Below are positions 7,685 to 15,754 of a stretch of DNA of 24,582 nt, in pieces; the first letter of the stretch is position 1; each line of letters opens with the position of its first letter. Origin of the DNA: a virus; the IMG/VR virus record IMGVR_UViG_3300032322_002299, positions 1 to 24,582 of that record; one strand, written 5' to 3'. The position numbers and the translations under genes were made by a program. The notes under the pieces were generated by a model that ran no database searches, had not been told where the DNA came from, and saw nothing but the letters and a program-made list of their open reading frames with translations.

Positions 7685-8857
7685 TTATGATGATGCGACT
7701 TTAAGTTTTCTTAAACCTTCTGGTAATACAACTTTTCCACCAGTTCTTTTATATACAATAAAGCGTCTTTTGCCATTTGTAGCTTGAGTGTATGGATCTT
7801 CTATAAATTCAATAGATTGATTATCGGCGATATAATAACATTTACGATAATCACCAACAATTATTGGATAAGTTCCAGCAGCAACATCAGGCATATCGTT
7901 AGCTAAATAATAAGGTAAGCCAGCAACAGTGTTAGGCATATCACTACTTCCAAGACTAGGAACGAACAAATATTGTCCGTAGCTATCTTTTAAAGTTCTG
8001 ATGTTTCCGTGTAAAGTTTTTCTGTTAAACATCCAAGCAAGATTATATCCAGTTGGGATAAATCCTTGAATTGCATAAAGAGAATCCGCAGTTAATGCCG
8101 AAGCACTTCCTGTAATAGTTTCACCAACTGACAAGTTAGTTAAAAGACCTTCTGGTTTATTAACACCATTTCCCGAAATAAAAGCTTGACCTTCTAATCT
8201 AGCAAAATCCTCTGAAATATCAGAAGTAATTTGTGCCTTCATATCAAAAACAGAATCTCTGAGCATTTCAAGAGATATATCGGTATAGACCATCATCTTT
8301 TCTGCTTTGATTGTATCCTCACCATAAGTTGAATTAGATTGATTAGCTGTTTGAGTTTCGCCAACCCATCCACCAGATACTAAACCAGTTCTTTTAGGAA
8401 TTGTAATTTCTTTTGCAGTTGTTGAAATAATGCGAGCTACCGAACGAACAGGAGAAACCTCAGTAATTTTTTTAATGATTTCGTTAGTATATTCAGCAGG
8501 AGCTAAATAACCACCGTGTTCATTATTTCTTACTTGAAGATATTTTTGTTCTTCTGTTTTTAAGATGCCAAAATTACCTTTTAACAAAAGGTTTTCAAAA
8601 GCTTTCAATTCTTGAGTTTTAGCTTGTTTTTCTTCGCCACCTAAATTTCTTTTAAGATCGGCTTCCAAAGCATTACAACGATTTTCAATCTCTTCAATCT
8701 TTTTAGATTTTTCGAGTATTTCTTGTAATTTAGCTTGATTTTTTTCTTCTTGTTTATCAAGTAAAGAGTTAATTTTAGCTTCTTGTTCAGGAGATAGTTT
8801 TTTAGTCTCATCTCTTATTGCTTGCAAAGCCTCGGATATGTATTGTTGTTCTGACAT
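7685..8857 (-). CDS. Major capsid protein, HK97 family
   Basis: The 390-residue protein is a typical HK97-fold capsid protein with an N-terminal scaffold (delta) domain. Residues 1-95 are charged and coiled-coil (SPEQEAKINSLLDKQEEKNQAKLQEILEKSKKIEEIENRCNALEADL). The shell domain starts near 100 (KYLQVRNNEHGGYLAPAEYTNEIIKKI). Conserved segments are SPVRSVARIISTTAKEITIPKRTG, GWVGETQ, EKMMVYTDISLEMLRDS, the DISEDFARLEGQAFISGNGVNKPEGLL motif and the C-terminal GGKVVLPEGLRKLKV. The delta domain would be removed by the adjacent prohead protease, probably around residues 95-105. The gene begins 6 bases after the protease gene. Confidence 0.95.
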   Translation of the reverse strand: MSEQQYISEALQAIRDETKKLSPEQEAKINSLLDKQEEKNQAKLQEILEKSKKIEEIENRCNALEADLKRNLGGEEKQAKTQELKAFENLLLKGNFGILKTEEQKYLQVRNNEHGGYLAPAEYTNEIIKKITEVSPVRSVARIISTTAKEITIPKRTGLVSGGWVGETQTANQSNSTYGEDTIKAEKMMVYTDISLEMLRDSVFDMKAQITSDISEDFARLEGQAFISGNGVNKPEGLLTNLSVGETITGSASALTADSLYAIQGFIPTGYNLAWMFNRKTLHGNIRTLKDSYGQYLFVPSLGSSDMPNTVAGLPYYLANDMPDVAAGTYPIIVGDYRKCYYIADNQSIEFIEDPYTQATNGKRRFIVYKRTGGKVVLPEGLRKLKVASS

Positions 8858-8863
8858 ATTGTT

Positions 8864-9895
8864 TTATTGTAAATTTTTAAAATTTTGTAAAAGTGTGATG
8901 ACGTTTTTTTGTTTTTCAGCATCTCGCTGATTATCTTCGCCAGCATCTCGCTGGTTTGAGAATTCTTTTATTTTACTTATAACTGTTTTAGCCTCGGTGT
9001 TTGAGAAGCCGTGAGATTTAAGTGTTTGTTCGATGTCCCTTTCAGTATCAAAACATTTAATAAGGGGACTGGTTATTGAATCATCATTAAATTCATCTGC
9101 CATTCTTTTATATAATTGATTTATAACTGGTTTGATGCGATTTTTATCTGTATCAGTTATGTCGACACCCCCTCTTGCACCATTTAGTATCCCTGCTATT
9201 GAAAAAATAGCTTTTGGTATAATATGAGGTTCACCATTAATTATATCGGCAAACAATAATTTGTATGAGCCAAACAAATTTGCATTTTCTCCATCAAAAT
9301 ACATAAAATATTTACGATAATCTTGATTTGGTGCTTCGATTGAGTTTGTATACTCTCTTATTCTTTGTTCTGCTTGTGTGCTGTCCCAACTTCTATCTCT
9401 TGGTGCTAGTGGAAGTTTAGTAGTGCCAGCAAATGATTTAAAACCACTTACTAAAGCTTGTGAGTTCATAGCCTTGGTAACTAACGATACCTCCATTAAT
9501 TCAATCTCTTTTAATAATCTAATGCCATCTTTTGACATATCAAAATTTTTGGTGCGGTAGCCAATTGACATTTCTTTAATTGAGCCTATTTTCATTTGTG
9601 GAATGATTCGCCCAGAAACCAAAGTATCGTCTTTTGGCAAATTGCCTTTAATAAATAATCCTTTATCATCTTCATATAATTGCACCGATATGCCAACAGG
9701 TTCACTTATTTGATGTTGCCACAAAATAGGAACTTGCGAATTTTTAGCCAAAGAATTAGCAAAAGCACCACGAATTACAACATCATCTCCATGATCTATA
9801 TTATTAAAAGTCGATGCATAGCCTTCAAATGTAAAAATATTATTTTCTTCGGCTGTTGCCTTGACTTCGAATGAGAATGATTTGGTTTCTTTCAC
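8864..9895 (-). CDS. HK97-type prohead protease with C-terminal extension
   Basis: Residues 1-145 are a prohead serine protease: FTFEGYASTFNNIDHGDDVVIRGAF, LWQH (candidate catalytic His61), KEMSIGYR (candidate Ser110) and ELMEVSLVT. Residues about 160-270 are a second domain (TKLPLAPRDRSWDSTQAEQRIREYT and AIFSIAGILNGARGGVDI) that I recognise from many phage proteases as an unnamed fused domain. The far C-terminus has an imperfect duplication, QRDAGED/NQRDAEK, encoded by two copies of a small GC-rich palindrome. The start is GTG at 9895; there is no in-frame ATG upstream before a stop. The protein would cleave the capsid delta domain during head maturation. Confidence 0.9.
   Translation of the reverse strand: MKETKSFSFEVKATAEENNIFTFEGYASTFNNIDHGDDVVIRGAFANSLAKNSQVPILWQHQISEPVGISVQLYEDDKGLFIKGNLPKDDTLVSGRIIPQMKIGSIKEMSIGYRTKNFDMSKDGIRLLKEIELMEVSLVTKAMNSQALVSGFKSFAGTTKLPLAPRDRSWDSTQAEQRIREYTNSIEAPNQDYRKYFMYFDGENANLFGSYKLLFADIINGEPHIIPKAIFSIAGILNGARGGVDITDTDKNRIKPVINQLYKRMADEFNDDSITSPLIKCFDTERDIEQTLKSHGFSNTEAKTVISKIKEFSNQRDAGEDNQRDAEKQKNVITLLQNFKNLQ
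8917..8954. repeat. Two copies of a GC-rich palindrome within the protease gene
   Basis: CAGCATCTCGCTG occurs at 8917-8929 and again at 8941-8953, the second extended to CCAGCATCTCGCTGG (8940-8954). Each copy can fold as CAGC/GCTG around a 5-base loop. They encode the repeated QRDA motif near the protease C-terminus and stand out from the AT-rich surroundings. Confidence 0.7.
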
Positions 9896-9973
9896 AATAA
9901 AAAAATTGATTTATATTGACTAATAAATTACTATAATTAGCATATTAACTTATCTTAATTATCATAATCAATA

Positions 9974-9986
9974 GAAAAAACTATGA
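9974..9986 (-). promoter_or_regulatory. Repeated 13-mer, copy 2 (TCATAGTTTTTTC), possible late control site
   Basis: It lies 78 bases before the GTG of the prohead protease gene. On the minus strand a TTGATT (9971-9966) follows the 13-mer, and a TTAATA/TAATAT lies 17-18 bases further, a weak promoter candidate. The same bases on the plus strand contain the ATG of the 98-residue gene at 9983, so this copy may serve both strands. Confidence 0.45.
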
Positions 9987-10279
9987 ATAACAAAGAAATT
10001 AACCTAAATATTAAATTTAACAGATCTTATATTTTTTTTAAATGGATTTTGCAAAAATATAAAACACAACTGCCTTATAACGGCGAGATTAAACAATTTG
10101 CAATAACAAATAATTATTGCCCTAAAATATGCGACCAGTGGAGAAATTATGGAGTTGGTTATAGAGTTTGGAATTTATTACACAAAGACTTGATAATTAG
10201 TTTTTTGATAGGTAAAATAGATACAACAGATTTTTATCAATTAGAAAGGGAGTTTTTAGAATTAAAGCAAGAAAAATAA
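9983..10279 (+). CDS. Unknown 98-residue protein, antisense to the late operon
   Basis: This is the only plus-strand gene in the late block. It fills the gap between the protease and F-like genes, where neither minus-strand gene codes, and stops one base before the end of the convergent F-like gene. The protein is basic and rich in aromatic residues (SYIFFKWILQKYKTQLPYN, CDQWRNYGVGYRVWNLLHKDL), with a Lys/Glu-rich helical C-terminus. No family is recognised. The ATG is preceded by GAAAAAACT, like the A-rich leaders of the early genes, and a TATAAT lies at 9932-9937. It could be an accessory gene (moron) or a small regulator. Confidence 0.6.
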   Translation: MNNKEINLNIKFNRSYIFFKWILQKYKTQLPYNGEIKQFAITNNYCPKICDQWRNYGVGYRVWNLLHKDLIISFLIGKIDTTDFYQLEREFLELKQEK

Positions 10280-10280
10280 T

Positions 10281-11441
10281 TTACTTATCTTTATATCTTT
10301 CCCAAATATTAGTAGACCAAGTTCTGCCTGCATCACCACCCCATAAATCCCAAGCGATTCTCCAAGTGGTAGGTTCGCCATCCCTAAACTCATAATGAGT
10401 TGAGCGGTAATTACCGTGCCTAGAAAAAAAAGAATACATTCTTTTAACTGTTGACAATGTTAAATTTTCTCTATTTTTTAATTGATTTGCTCTTTTAACT
10501 CCAACAGCCGTTCCGCCTCTTCCGTATTTTTGCCTCCATTCTAGTGCTCTTTCACCTGCTTTTGCCATCTCTTCGGTTGGCTTAAATGTTTCACTTGCTT
10601 TTGCTTCAAACGATTTTTTACCAAACTTATTAGAATAATCTGCGAAACAACGACAGTTAATTGATTCTTCGGCTGGCAAGTTAGGATCTCTTGGGAATTT
10701 AGCTTTATATCCGCCTATATCAAAATAATCATCAACATTTACTTGTTGAAAATCAGCTTCTGCATGTGTTATTCTAGTTTTTTTATCAAGTAAAGCTATT
10801 AAAGTTTTAACTACTTCAATTGGCTTGCCGTCAATTTCTAGTTGCACTTCATTAATAAGTTCGCCTTCTTCTTGCCTAGTCCAACTTTCAGTCAAGCCAA
10901 CAACTTGTGAGGCGATTAATTGAGTTCTTGCTTCGCTTTTATCAAGTAAGTTAATTTTAATATTTCTTGCAATAATGATCCATTCAGGCAAAGCCTTTTG
11001 ATTATTAAATTTAATCTCTTCTTGTGATATTGCCAATAATATTTCTTTTGCATTTGTTTCGGCTATATATTTTGCTTGCCTTTCACTTTCGTTAGCAACA
11101 AAGAAAGTAGCTGAATCTTGGAATTGTGTGTTAATTTCTTTTAACTTGTCCTTTACTTTTGGATCTGTGATCTCTTTTATTTCAAAATCAATGCCAAAAT
11201 TCAATCCTTTTTGTTGCAAGTCTTCTCGTAAAGAAAAACCAAATTCTTTTATTGTTTTTCGCATCATATCCCTAACTTCTTTTAGGAACTCTGGATAATA
11301 ATTATTTGCCAACTCATTAGAATTGATATTGCCATTTTTACGATAAATACTTTCTGCATCTTTTGCCATATTTTTAAAGATGCCTTTAATTTTAGGTATT
11401 GCATTAGCTTCTAATTTTCTTTTGCGAACATCAATTTCCAT
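10281..11441 (-). CDS. Mu F-like head morphogenesis protein with C-terminal domain
   Basis: The 386-residue protein follows the portal gene, overlapping it by 11 bases. Residues about 150-285 are the Mu gpF-like minor head domain, ending in the diagnostic segment ITHAEADFQQVNVDDYFDIGGYKAKFPRDPNLPAEESINCRC. Residues about 300-386 are an additional domain (FKPTEEMAKAGERALEWRQKYGRGGTAVGVKRANQL, STVKRMYSFFSRH, WDLWGGDAGRTW) that occurs in many phage head-region proteins as a fusion; its function is not known to me. The protein is probably a few-copy head component needed for assembly or DNA injection. Confidence 0.85.
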   Translation of the reverse strand: MEIDVRKRKLEANAIPKIKGIFKNMAKDAESIYRKNGNINSNELANNYYPEFLKEVRDMMRKTIKEFGFSLREDLQQKGLNFGIDFEIKEITDPKVKDKLKEINTQFQDSATFFVANESERQAKYIAETNAKEILLAISQEEIKFNNQKALPEWIIIARNIKINLLDKSEARTQLIASQVVGLTESWTRQEEGELINEVQLEIDGKPIEVVKTLIALLDKKTRITHAEADFQQVNVDDYFDIGGYKAKFPRDPNLPAEESINCRCFADYSNKFGKKSFEAKASETFKPTEEMAKAGERALEWRQKYGRGGTAVGVKRANQLKNRENLTLSTVKRMYSFFSRHGNYRSTHYEFRDGEPTTWRIAWDLWGGDAGRTWSTNIWERYKDK

Positions 11442-12792
11442 AAAACTCTTTTGCTTTTAATTCTATATAATCATCATTGTAAAATTTTCCACCATCTTGC
11501 TTTTGTTGATCTTTCATTATCTTGATAAACTCGGCTTTAGCCATAGGCTCGTCTCTATTATCGGCTATGTTTATATCTTGACCAATTGGCACTTGATTTG
11601 CTGGCTTGTATATTGCATCGCCACCGCTTATTGCTTCGTATCCGATCATTGCCCTAATCTCATTATCACTTAAAATCCCTATTTTGCTTGCCATCATGGC
11701 ATTTTCAAATTTTCTCGCTTCCAAAGATTCAATTGCGGATTCGTCAAAATAATATTCTAACTCTTCGGTTCCGGGATATCTTGTTAATAATTTAGCCGAT
11801 AAAAAATTTAATATTCTTTTTAAAATTGGCAAAACCGCATTGTCATAGTAAGCATATTTAGCAGTATCTAGGTTAGAAAATGTCATATTCTGCGAACTAA
11901 TCATTGGTAGCGGTATTTTTAAAGCATTATATATCGCTTCATTGACTGATTGTTTAAGCTTTGGGAAGTCCATATCTTTCATTGATTCCGATAATTGCTT
12001 CCAATCAAAATCTCCTCCTAAAAAAGCTAATTCACCAGCATTTTTTGCCCCTGATAGCTTCTCTTTCATTACTTGCTTCACTCTATCAATTTGTTCTGGT
12101 TGTAGTTCATTCGTGCCTTTGTAAGTAAGCATTCCACTTGGTCTTGCACCATTTTTAAGTAAAGAATAATTATGGATTGAGGCTGCAACAAATTGAGAGA
12201 TTTCTAGTTGACAACCTACAAAAGCACTACAACCAACTAAATTTGTTGATGAGAATTTAGGGTTAAAGGCTCGCAGGTGTATTAGTTCATTTTTTTTTGC
12301 ATCAATAAATCTTTTTTTGCCATCTCTTGTATATGTTGTAGAGTTATTAACAGTTGACACGGTGTATTCGCCCATATAACCATCATTGCCAGCTAAAATT
12401 GTGATATCTGTTGGTCTAATATTGTTTATTTCAATCGGTTGAGATTCGCCGATTATGTTAATATAAGCATTGCCAGTTAACAAATAATAACTTGCGATCT
12501 CTTTAATAAATAACTGTGAATCAGTAAAGGGGTTAGGGTTTTTTAAAATATCAAGGGCTTTATGTTTATATATAAAGTCGCCAGTTTTTTTGTTTTTTAA
12601 AACAATATCAATAGAGCTTATTGAATCCGTGATTAAATTAGTTGCTGTAAATACAGGGCAAGCATCATAAAAATAATTAATAAATGCACTGGCACTACTG
12701 TTTGAGCTATACTCTTGTTTCAAAAAGTTAAATGCAAACCAATCTTGCACCCCGTAGCTTTTTTTTTCTTGTTTTTTTTTAAAGAATAACAT
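11431..12792 (-). CDS. Phage portal protein, HK97 family
   Basis: The 453-residue protein matches the HK97 portal family: the early clip/wing segment (YFYDACPVFTATNLITDSISSIDIVLKNK), YLLTGNAYI, the stem region (GARPSGMLTYKG, EQIDRVKQVMKEKLSGAKNAGELAFLGGDFDWKQLSESMKDMDF) and the ALKIPLPMISSQNMTFSNLDTAKYAYYDNAVLP motif. Twelve copies would form the ring at the packaging vertex that binds the terminase and later the connector. It starts 68 bases after the terminase gene, so it probably has its own control signals (see the 13-mer at 12847). Confidence 0.95.
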   Translation of the reverse strand: MLFFKKKQEKKSYGVQDWFAFNFLKQEYSSNSSASAFINYFYDACPVFTATNLITDSISSIDIVLKNKKTGDFIYKHKALDILKNPNPFTDSQLFIKEIASYYLLTGNAYINIIGESQPIEINNIRPTDITILAGNDGYMGEYTVSTVNNSTTYTRDGKKRFIDAKKNELIHLRAFNPKFSSTNLVGCSAFVGCQLEISQFVAASIHNYSLLKNGARPSGMLTYKGTNELQPEQIDRVKQVMKEKLSGAKNAGELAFLGGDFDWKQLSESMKDMDFPKLKQSVNEAIYNALKIPLPMISSQNMTFSNLDTAKYAYYDNAVLPILKRILNFLSAKLLTRYPGTEELEYYFDESAIESLEARKFENAMMASKIGILSDNEIRAMIGYEAISGGDAIYKPANQVPIGQDINIADNRDEPMAKAEFIKIMKDQQKQDGGKFYNDDYIELKAKEFYGN

Positions 12793-12846
12793 TTTGATAA
12801 AAATTTTTTTAAATAAAAATTAGTTTTTTTTTTAAAAAAGTCATTA

Positions 12847-12859
12847 GAAAAAACTATGA
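12847..12859 (-). promoter_or_regulatory. Repeated 13-mer, copy 3 (TCATAGTTTTTTC), possible late control site
   Basis: It lies in the 67-base gap between the terminase and portal genes, 54 bases before the portal ATG. No good -35/-10 pair follows, only A/T runs, which suggests that the 13-mer itself matters if the site is a promoter. On the plus strand it also creates an ATG followed by an open frame of about 30 codons. Confidence 0.45.
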
Positions 12860-14314
12860 TTAAAAAGCATAAAATTCTTTTTTTGAAAATAATGCAATTT
12901 TACAAGCATCAATTAAAGTGTCAACAAAATCGTCGTGGGCAGATTGATTAAATGATAACAACTCCTCGATTATGTCGTTAAAATTTTCTATGCAATTATT
13001 CATAATAACATTAGGTAAAGTAGAATTTAAAGAGGGTATTATATTATTTGCTCGCATAACCTTATCGCCATCTCTTGGTAATGTTTGTTTAATCATTGTT
13101 TCACTTGGCACAGGCAAGCCATCTTTTCGATATTGTTGTAATAAATAAGTGCCGTGTGCCTTATCCTCAATCCATATATAACGAAAACCATATTGTATTT
13201 TTGGCATTATCCAAGGTCTAATCCAACTGTCAATCTCAACTGAATTAATTTTTTTTCTTTTTACATCTATTAAGTAAAGCTTTTTATCTAACACTCCCCA
13301 ATAACTAAAACAAGTAAAATCATTATGTTGTTTATCTTTATAAGCCAAGTCGGCAGTTATAAAAGTATATTCGTATTTATTAGGCAAGTTGCTAGTGAAA
13401 ATAAAGCAATCTCTTTTAAATAAAGCACCACTTGATAAAATAGGGGTTTGTTGATATTGCGATAAAAACATAAACTCATTTTTTTGCAACTCATTTAATC
13501 GTTCTGTTGTGTATTGCGATGGTAATTGGCAAACTCCATTGTCAACAAGTGGCAATTTAAGTAAGCTAAATTTATACTTATCTAATAAAAAACCTGATAT
13601 GTCTTCAAGATGCAACCTTTGTTGTATATTAATAATCGGCACATTGCTATCATTGAGCCTACTTAATAAAGTCTCTTCGAAGTATGTTTTAACTTTATTT
13701 CGGCGAACTTGTGAGTAAATGTCCGATGGTTTATTTAAATCATCTTGCAAAAGACAACCTGAAAATTGTTTAGATCCTCTAATACCTGAACCAAAACCAG
13801 TAATTTGCGATCCAACTGATGAAAATAATACTACACCACCTTCGGCGGTTGTTATTTTTCTACTTGAAAAAGTAGCCTTGCCAGTCTCTTCTTTTGTGTA
13901 TGCCTGCCAAAACTCATCAATAGCATTGACTTCTTGTTTCTCTTCTTTAATGCCATTATCATACATAGCTAAATAAACTGGGTTTATTAGAATATTTGTT
14001 AAATCTCTTGCGATATCATTTAATAAAGCCTGCGAGTAGCTAGTATAAATAAAATTACTTTTAGGGTTTATAGCTAATGTGTAGGCTATAAAGTATTTAG
14101 CAAGGGTTGTTTTAGCTGATCTAGGGCAAACATTTATATTTAGTCTTTTTTCTTTTAAATCATAAACATCTTGGTAAGCTTGCAATAATTTAGGGTGCAA
14201 TGCTTCTTTTATAAATTTTCTATTCTCAATCAATCTAAACATATACAAAAACCAAGTCTCAAAACCTTTTTTATGTAGTAGCTGACCGAAATATTGAGGG
14301 TTTTTAATCTGCAT
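12860..14314 (-). CDS. Terminase large subunit
   Basis: The 484-residue protein has both terminase domains. The N-terminal ATPase has a Walker A-like CPRSAKTT (63-70), ITGFGSGIRGSKQFSGCLLQDDLNKP with Walker B around 188-192 and the coupling segment NIQQRLHLEDISGFLLDK. The C-terminal RNase H-type nuclease has TADLAYKDK (candidate metal-binding Asp322), YIWIEDKAHGTYLLQQYRKDG and HDDFVDTLIDA (460-470). It would cut concatemeric DNA and pump it through the portal. Walker A is the variant form usual for phage terminases. The start overlaps the small subunit gene by 11 bases. Confidence 0.95.
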   Translation of the reverse strand: MQIKNPQYFGQLLHKKGFETWFLYMFRLIENRKFIKEALHPKLLQAYQDVYDLKEKRLNINVCPRSAKTTLAKYFIAYTLAINPKSNFIYTSYSQALLNDIARDLTNILINPVYLAMYDNGIKEEKQEVNAIDEFWQAYTKEETGKATFSSRKITTAEGGVVLFSSVGSQITGFGSGIRGSKQFSGCLLQDDLNKPSDIYSQVRRNKVKTYFEETLLSRLNDSNVPIINIQQRLHLEDISGFLLDKYKFSLLKLPLVDNGVCQLPSQYTTERLNELQKNEFMFLSQYQQTPILSSGALFKRDCFIFTSNLPNKYEYTFITADLAYKDKQHNDFTCFSYWGVLDKKLYLIDVKRKKINSVEIDSWIRPWIMPKIQYGFRYIWIEDKAHGTYLLQQYRKDGLPVPSETMIKQTLPRDGDKVMRANNIIPSLNSTLPNVIMNNCIENFNDIIEELLSFNQSAHDDFVDTLIDACKIALFSKKEFYAF

Positions 14315-14987
14315 TTATTGTATCATTGATATGATTTTCGTATTCTTCTTTTTCTTCTTTTTCTATATAAACAACTTTTGACCTAATCTCGCCAGTGTGT
14401 TCGGTTTCTGTTTTTAAACTAAACTCATCTTTTGCCTTCCTTTCAGCATACCATTTAGCGGTTGAAACATCGCCTTCATTCAATGCTTTGTTGATGACAA
14501 GTATTGATTTTATTAGTGGTTTTTGCTGTAAAGTCTTGCATTGATCGGAGAAATTAGGGTGCTTTTTGCAGTACTCAAAATAAGTATCTTGATTTATATC
14601 TGCCCAGATACAAGCATTGCGAACACTAAAACCTTGTGCAAAGCCTTCTTTTAGTTTGCCAATTGTAGCTTCTGTCATTATTGTTGGTCTGCCTGTCTTC
14701 TCAGCTTCTTTTTTTATAATTATTTTAGCGGGTTTGTTTTTTACTTTTGACAACTTCATTTTTGTAATTATCTTATTACATCTATTGCCAAAGGAAGCAT
14801 TTCTGCCGTAGTGATTTTTATAAGTACCTTTTGATATTCCTATTTCTTTACAAGCCTTGCCTATATGTCCGCCGTTATTTTCAAGTATTTTATAAAATAA
14901 CTCTTCTTTTTCTGGAGTGAATGCTAATAAATGCTTGTTGGCTTCTTTCATTTTTTCACTAATACTTTTAATATTTTTTCTAGTCAT
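14304..14987 (-). CDS. Terminase small subunit
   Basis: The 227-residue protein has two HTH-like segments: GGHIGKACKEIGISKGTYKNHYGRN (about 39-63) and GRPTIMTEATIGKLKEGFAQGFSVRNACIWADINQDTYFEYCKKHPNF (about 98-145). The second is followed by the oligomerisation helices (NKALNEGDVSTAKWYAERKAKDEFS). This pattern is common in small terminase subunits of the homeodomain-like class, which recognise cos or pac sites. Its position directly before the large subunit gene supports the call. A GC-rich island at 15136-15163 just upstream is a possible binding site. Confidence 0.85.
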   Translation of the reverse strand: MTRKNIKSISEKMKEANKHLLAFTPEKEELFYKILENNGGHIGKACKEIGISKGTYKNHYGRNASFGNRCNKIITKMKLSKVKNKPAKIIIKKEAEKTGRPTIMTEATIGKLKEGFAQGFSVRNACIWADINQDTYFEYCKKHPNFSDQCKTLQQKPLIKSILVINKALNEGDVSTAKWYAERKAKDEFSLKTETEHTGEIRSKVVYIEKEEKEEYENHINDTINAD

Positions 14988-15054
14988 TGTTTTTATTTAA
15001 AAAAGGTAGCCTTTTGTTTTATGACATTCACAGTATTTTTACTAGGTTGTTTTA

Positions 15055-15083
15055 ATAATAACAAATCTTTTTTACAATGTCAA
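15055..15083 (-). promoter_or_regulatory. Sigma70-type promoter for the terminase genes
   Basis: On the minus strand TTGACA (15083-15078) and TATTAT (15060-15055) are separated by exactly 17 bases, reading toward the small terminase gene (ATG at 14987). It is flanked by an inverted repeat TGACATT (15022-15028) / AATGTCA (15076-15082), which could be an operator. Confidence 0.65.
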
Positions 15084-15135
15084 GCACTTTTTACAATAAA
15101 ATGATTTATTTTAACTTTTTTTTATCTTAAAAAAT

Positions 15136-15163
15136 GCTACATGCCCCACCGAGCCGATCCGCT
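15136..15163. other. GC-rich island beside terminase genes, candidate cos/pac site
   Basis: About 28 bases (GCTACATGCCCCACCGAGCC and onward) are strongly GC-rich inside a region otherwise almost all A and T. The island is non-coding and lies 150 bases upstream of the small terminase gene. Next to it GATCC (15156-15160) can pair with GGATC (15172-15176). A packaging recognition or cleavage site is a reasonable guess but not shown. Confidence 0.35.
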
Positions 15164-15229
15164 ATTTTAAAGGATCTTGTCTTTTTTTGTATTTTTTTGA
15201 AAATAATTAAAAAAAAATGAAAAAACTAC

Positions 15230-15257
15230 TTGACATTTTAAAAAAATAATTTAAAAT
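15230..15257 (+). promoter_or_regulatory. Early promoter P1
   Basis: TTGACA (15230-15235) and TAAAAT (15252-15257) are 16 bases apart, reading toward the first early gene at 15390. They are followed by a perfect 8-bp inverted repeat, CAAAACAAAAAATTGTTTTG (15266-15285), about where transcription should begin. Confidence 0.7.
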
Positions 15258-15329
15258 ATTATTATCAAAACAAAAAATTGTTTTGACACCCTTTTTAACT
15301 AAATAAAAAACTATATAAAACTAAATAAA

Positions 15330-15360
15330 AGTGGTTGTTCGGAAATTCCGAATGACCACT
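15330..15360 (+). promoter_or_regulatory. Leader hairpin with TTCGGAAATTCCGAA core
   Basis: AGTGGT (15330-15335) pairs with ACCACT (15355-15360), with two G-T pairs and TTCGG/CCGAA inside. That makes a 13-bp stem in the leader of the first early gene. There is no following T-tract, so it is not a terminator. The core CGGAAATTCCGAAT recurs at 15821-15834, so it may instead be a protein-binding operator. Confidence 0.55.
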
Positions 15361-15389
15361 AATAATCAATAAATAAAATAATAAACTAT

Positions 15390-15695
15390 ATGAATAAAGA
15401 AAACCTCCAAAATCTAAAAAAATATTTAGAAAGCACTATAAGTGCTTATTTTAAAATAAGCCAAGACTTACAAAATTTGCAATTTAACGATAATAATTAT
15501 TTAGATTATTTTGAAGATATAACAGAAGAAGAATTTTTAGAAGGCAAACGTTTGTTAAGTTATGAAGCCCACTCTATTGACAGCGATATTTTGAGTATCA
15601 TTGACAAATTAAAAGAAAATCTAAACAAAATCAATGAAGAGCTATGGGCAATACATTGCCAAGAGTTGCAAGTTATTATGGAGCCTTGTTTTTAA
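15390..15695 (+). CDS. Unknown acidic helical protein (first early gene)
   Basis: This 101-residue acidic protein is predicted to be mostly helical. Residues 1-35 (NKENLQNLKKYLESTISAYFKISQDLQNLQ) and 60-95 (SIDSDILSIIDKLKENLNKINEELWAIHCQEL) have heptad-like Leu/Ile spacing, so it may form a coiled coil. No family is recognised. The ATG follows AATAAACTAT, the early-gene start context, and the gene is first after early promoter P1, a place often used for host-takeover or anti-defence proteins. That role is inference. Confidence 0.6.
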   Translation: MNKENLQNLKKYLESTISAYFKISQDLQNLQFNDNNYLDYFEDITEEEFLEGKRLLSYEAHSIDSDILSIIDKLKENLNKINEELWAIHCQELQVIMEPCF

Positions 15696-15754
15696 ATAAT
15701 TCTAAAACAACACCACAAAGCCCTAACAATTAATAAATAAAATAAAAAAAATAT

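Larger units (their letters stand above)
14988..15389. other. Divergent control region between late and early blocks
   Basis: There is no convincing gene in these 402 bases. They hold the terminase promoter (minus), an early promoter (plus), a GC-rich island, two hairpins in the early leader, and a hairpin AAAAGGTAGCCTTTT (15001-15015) in the terminase leader. That last one is followed by T's when read on the minus strand, so it might act as an attenuator. Switching between early and late transcription may be controlled here. Confidence 0.7.

Noticed and set aside
12855-12950. Plus-strand frame of about 30 codons starting in the third 13-mer copy
   Set aside because: It lies almost wholly antisense to the end of the terminase gene and is too short; the 13-mer is better explained as a minus-strand control site.
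1-14987. Transposable Mu-like phage
   Set aside because: Only the tail genes are Mu-like; no transposase or Mu-type regulatory genes appear, and the head is HK97-type, so a Mu lifestyle cannot be claimed.
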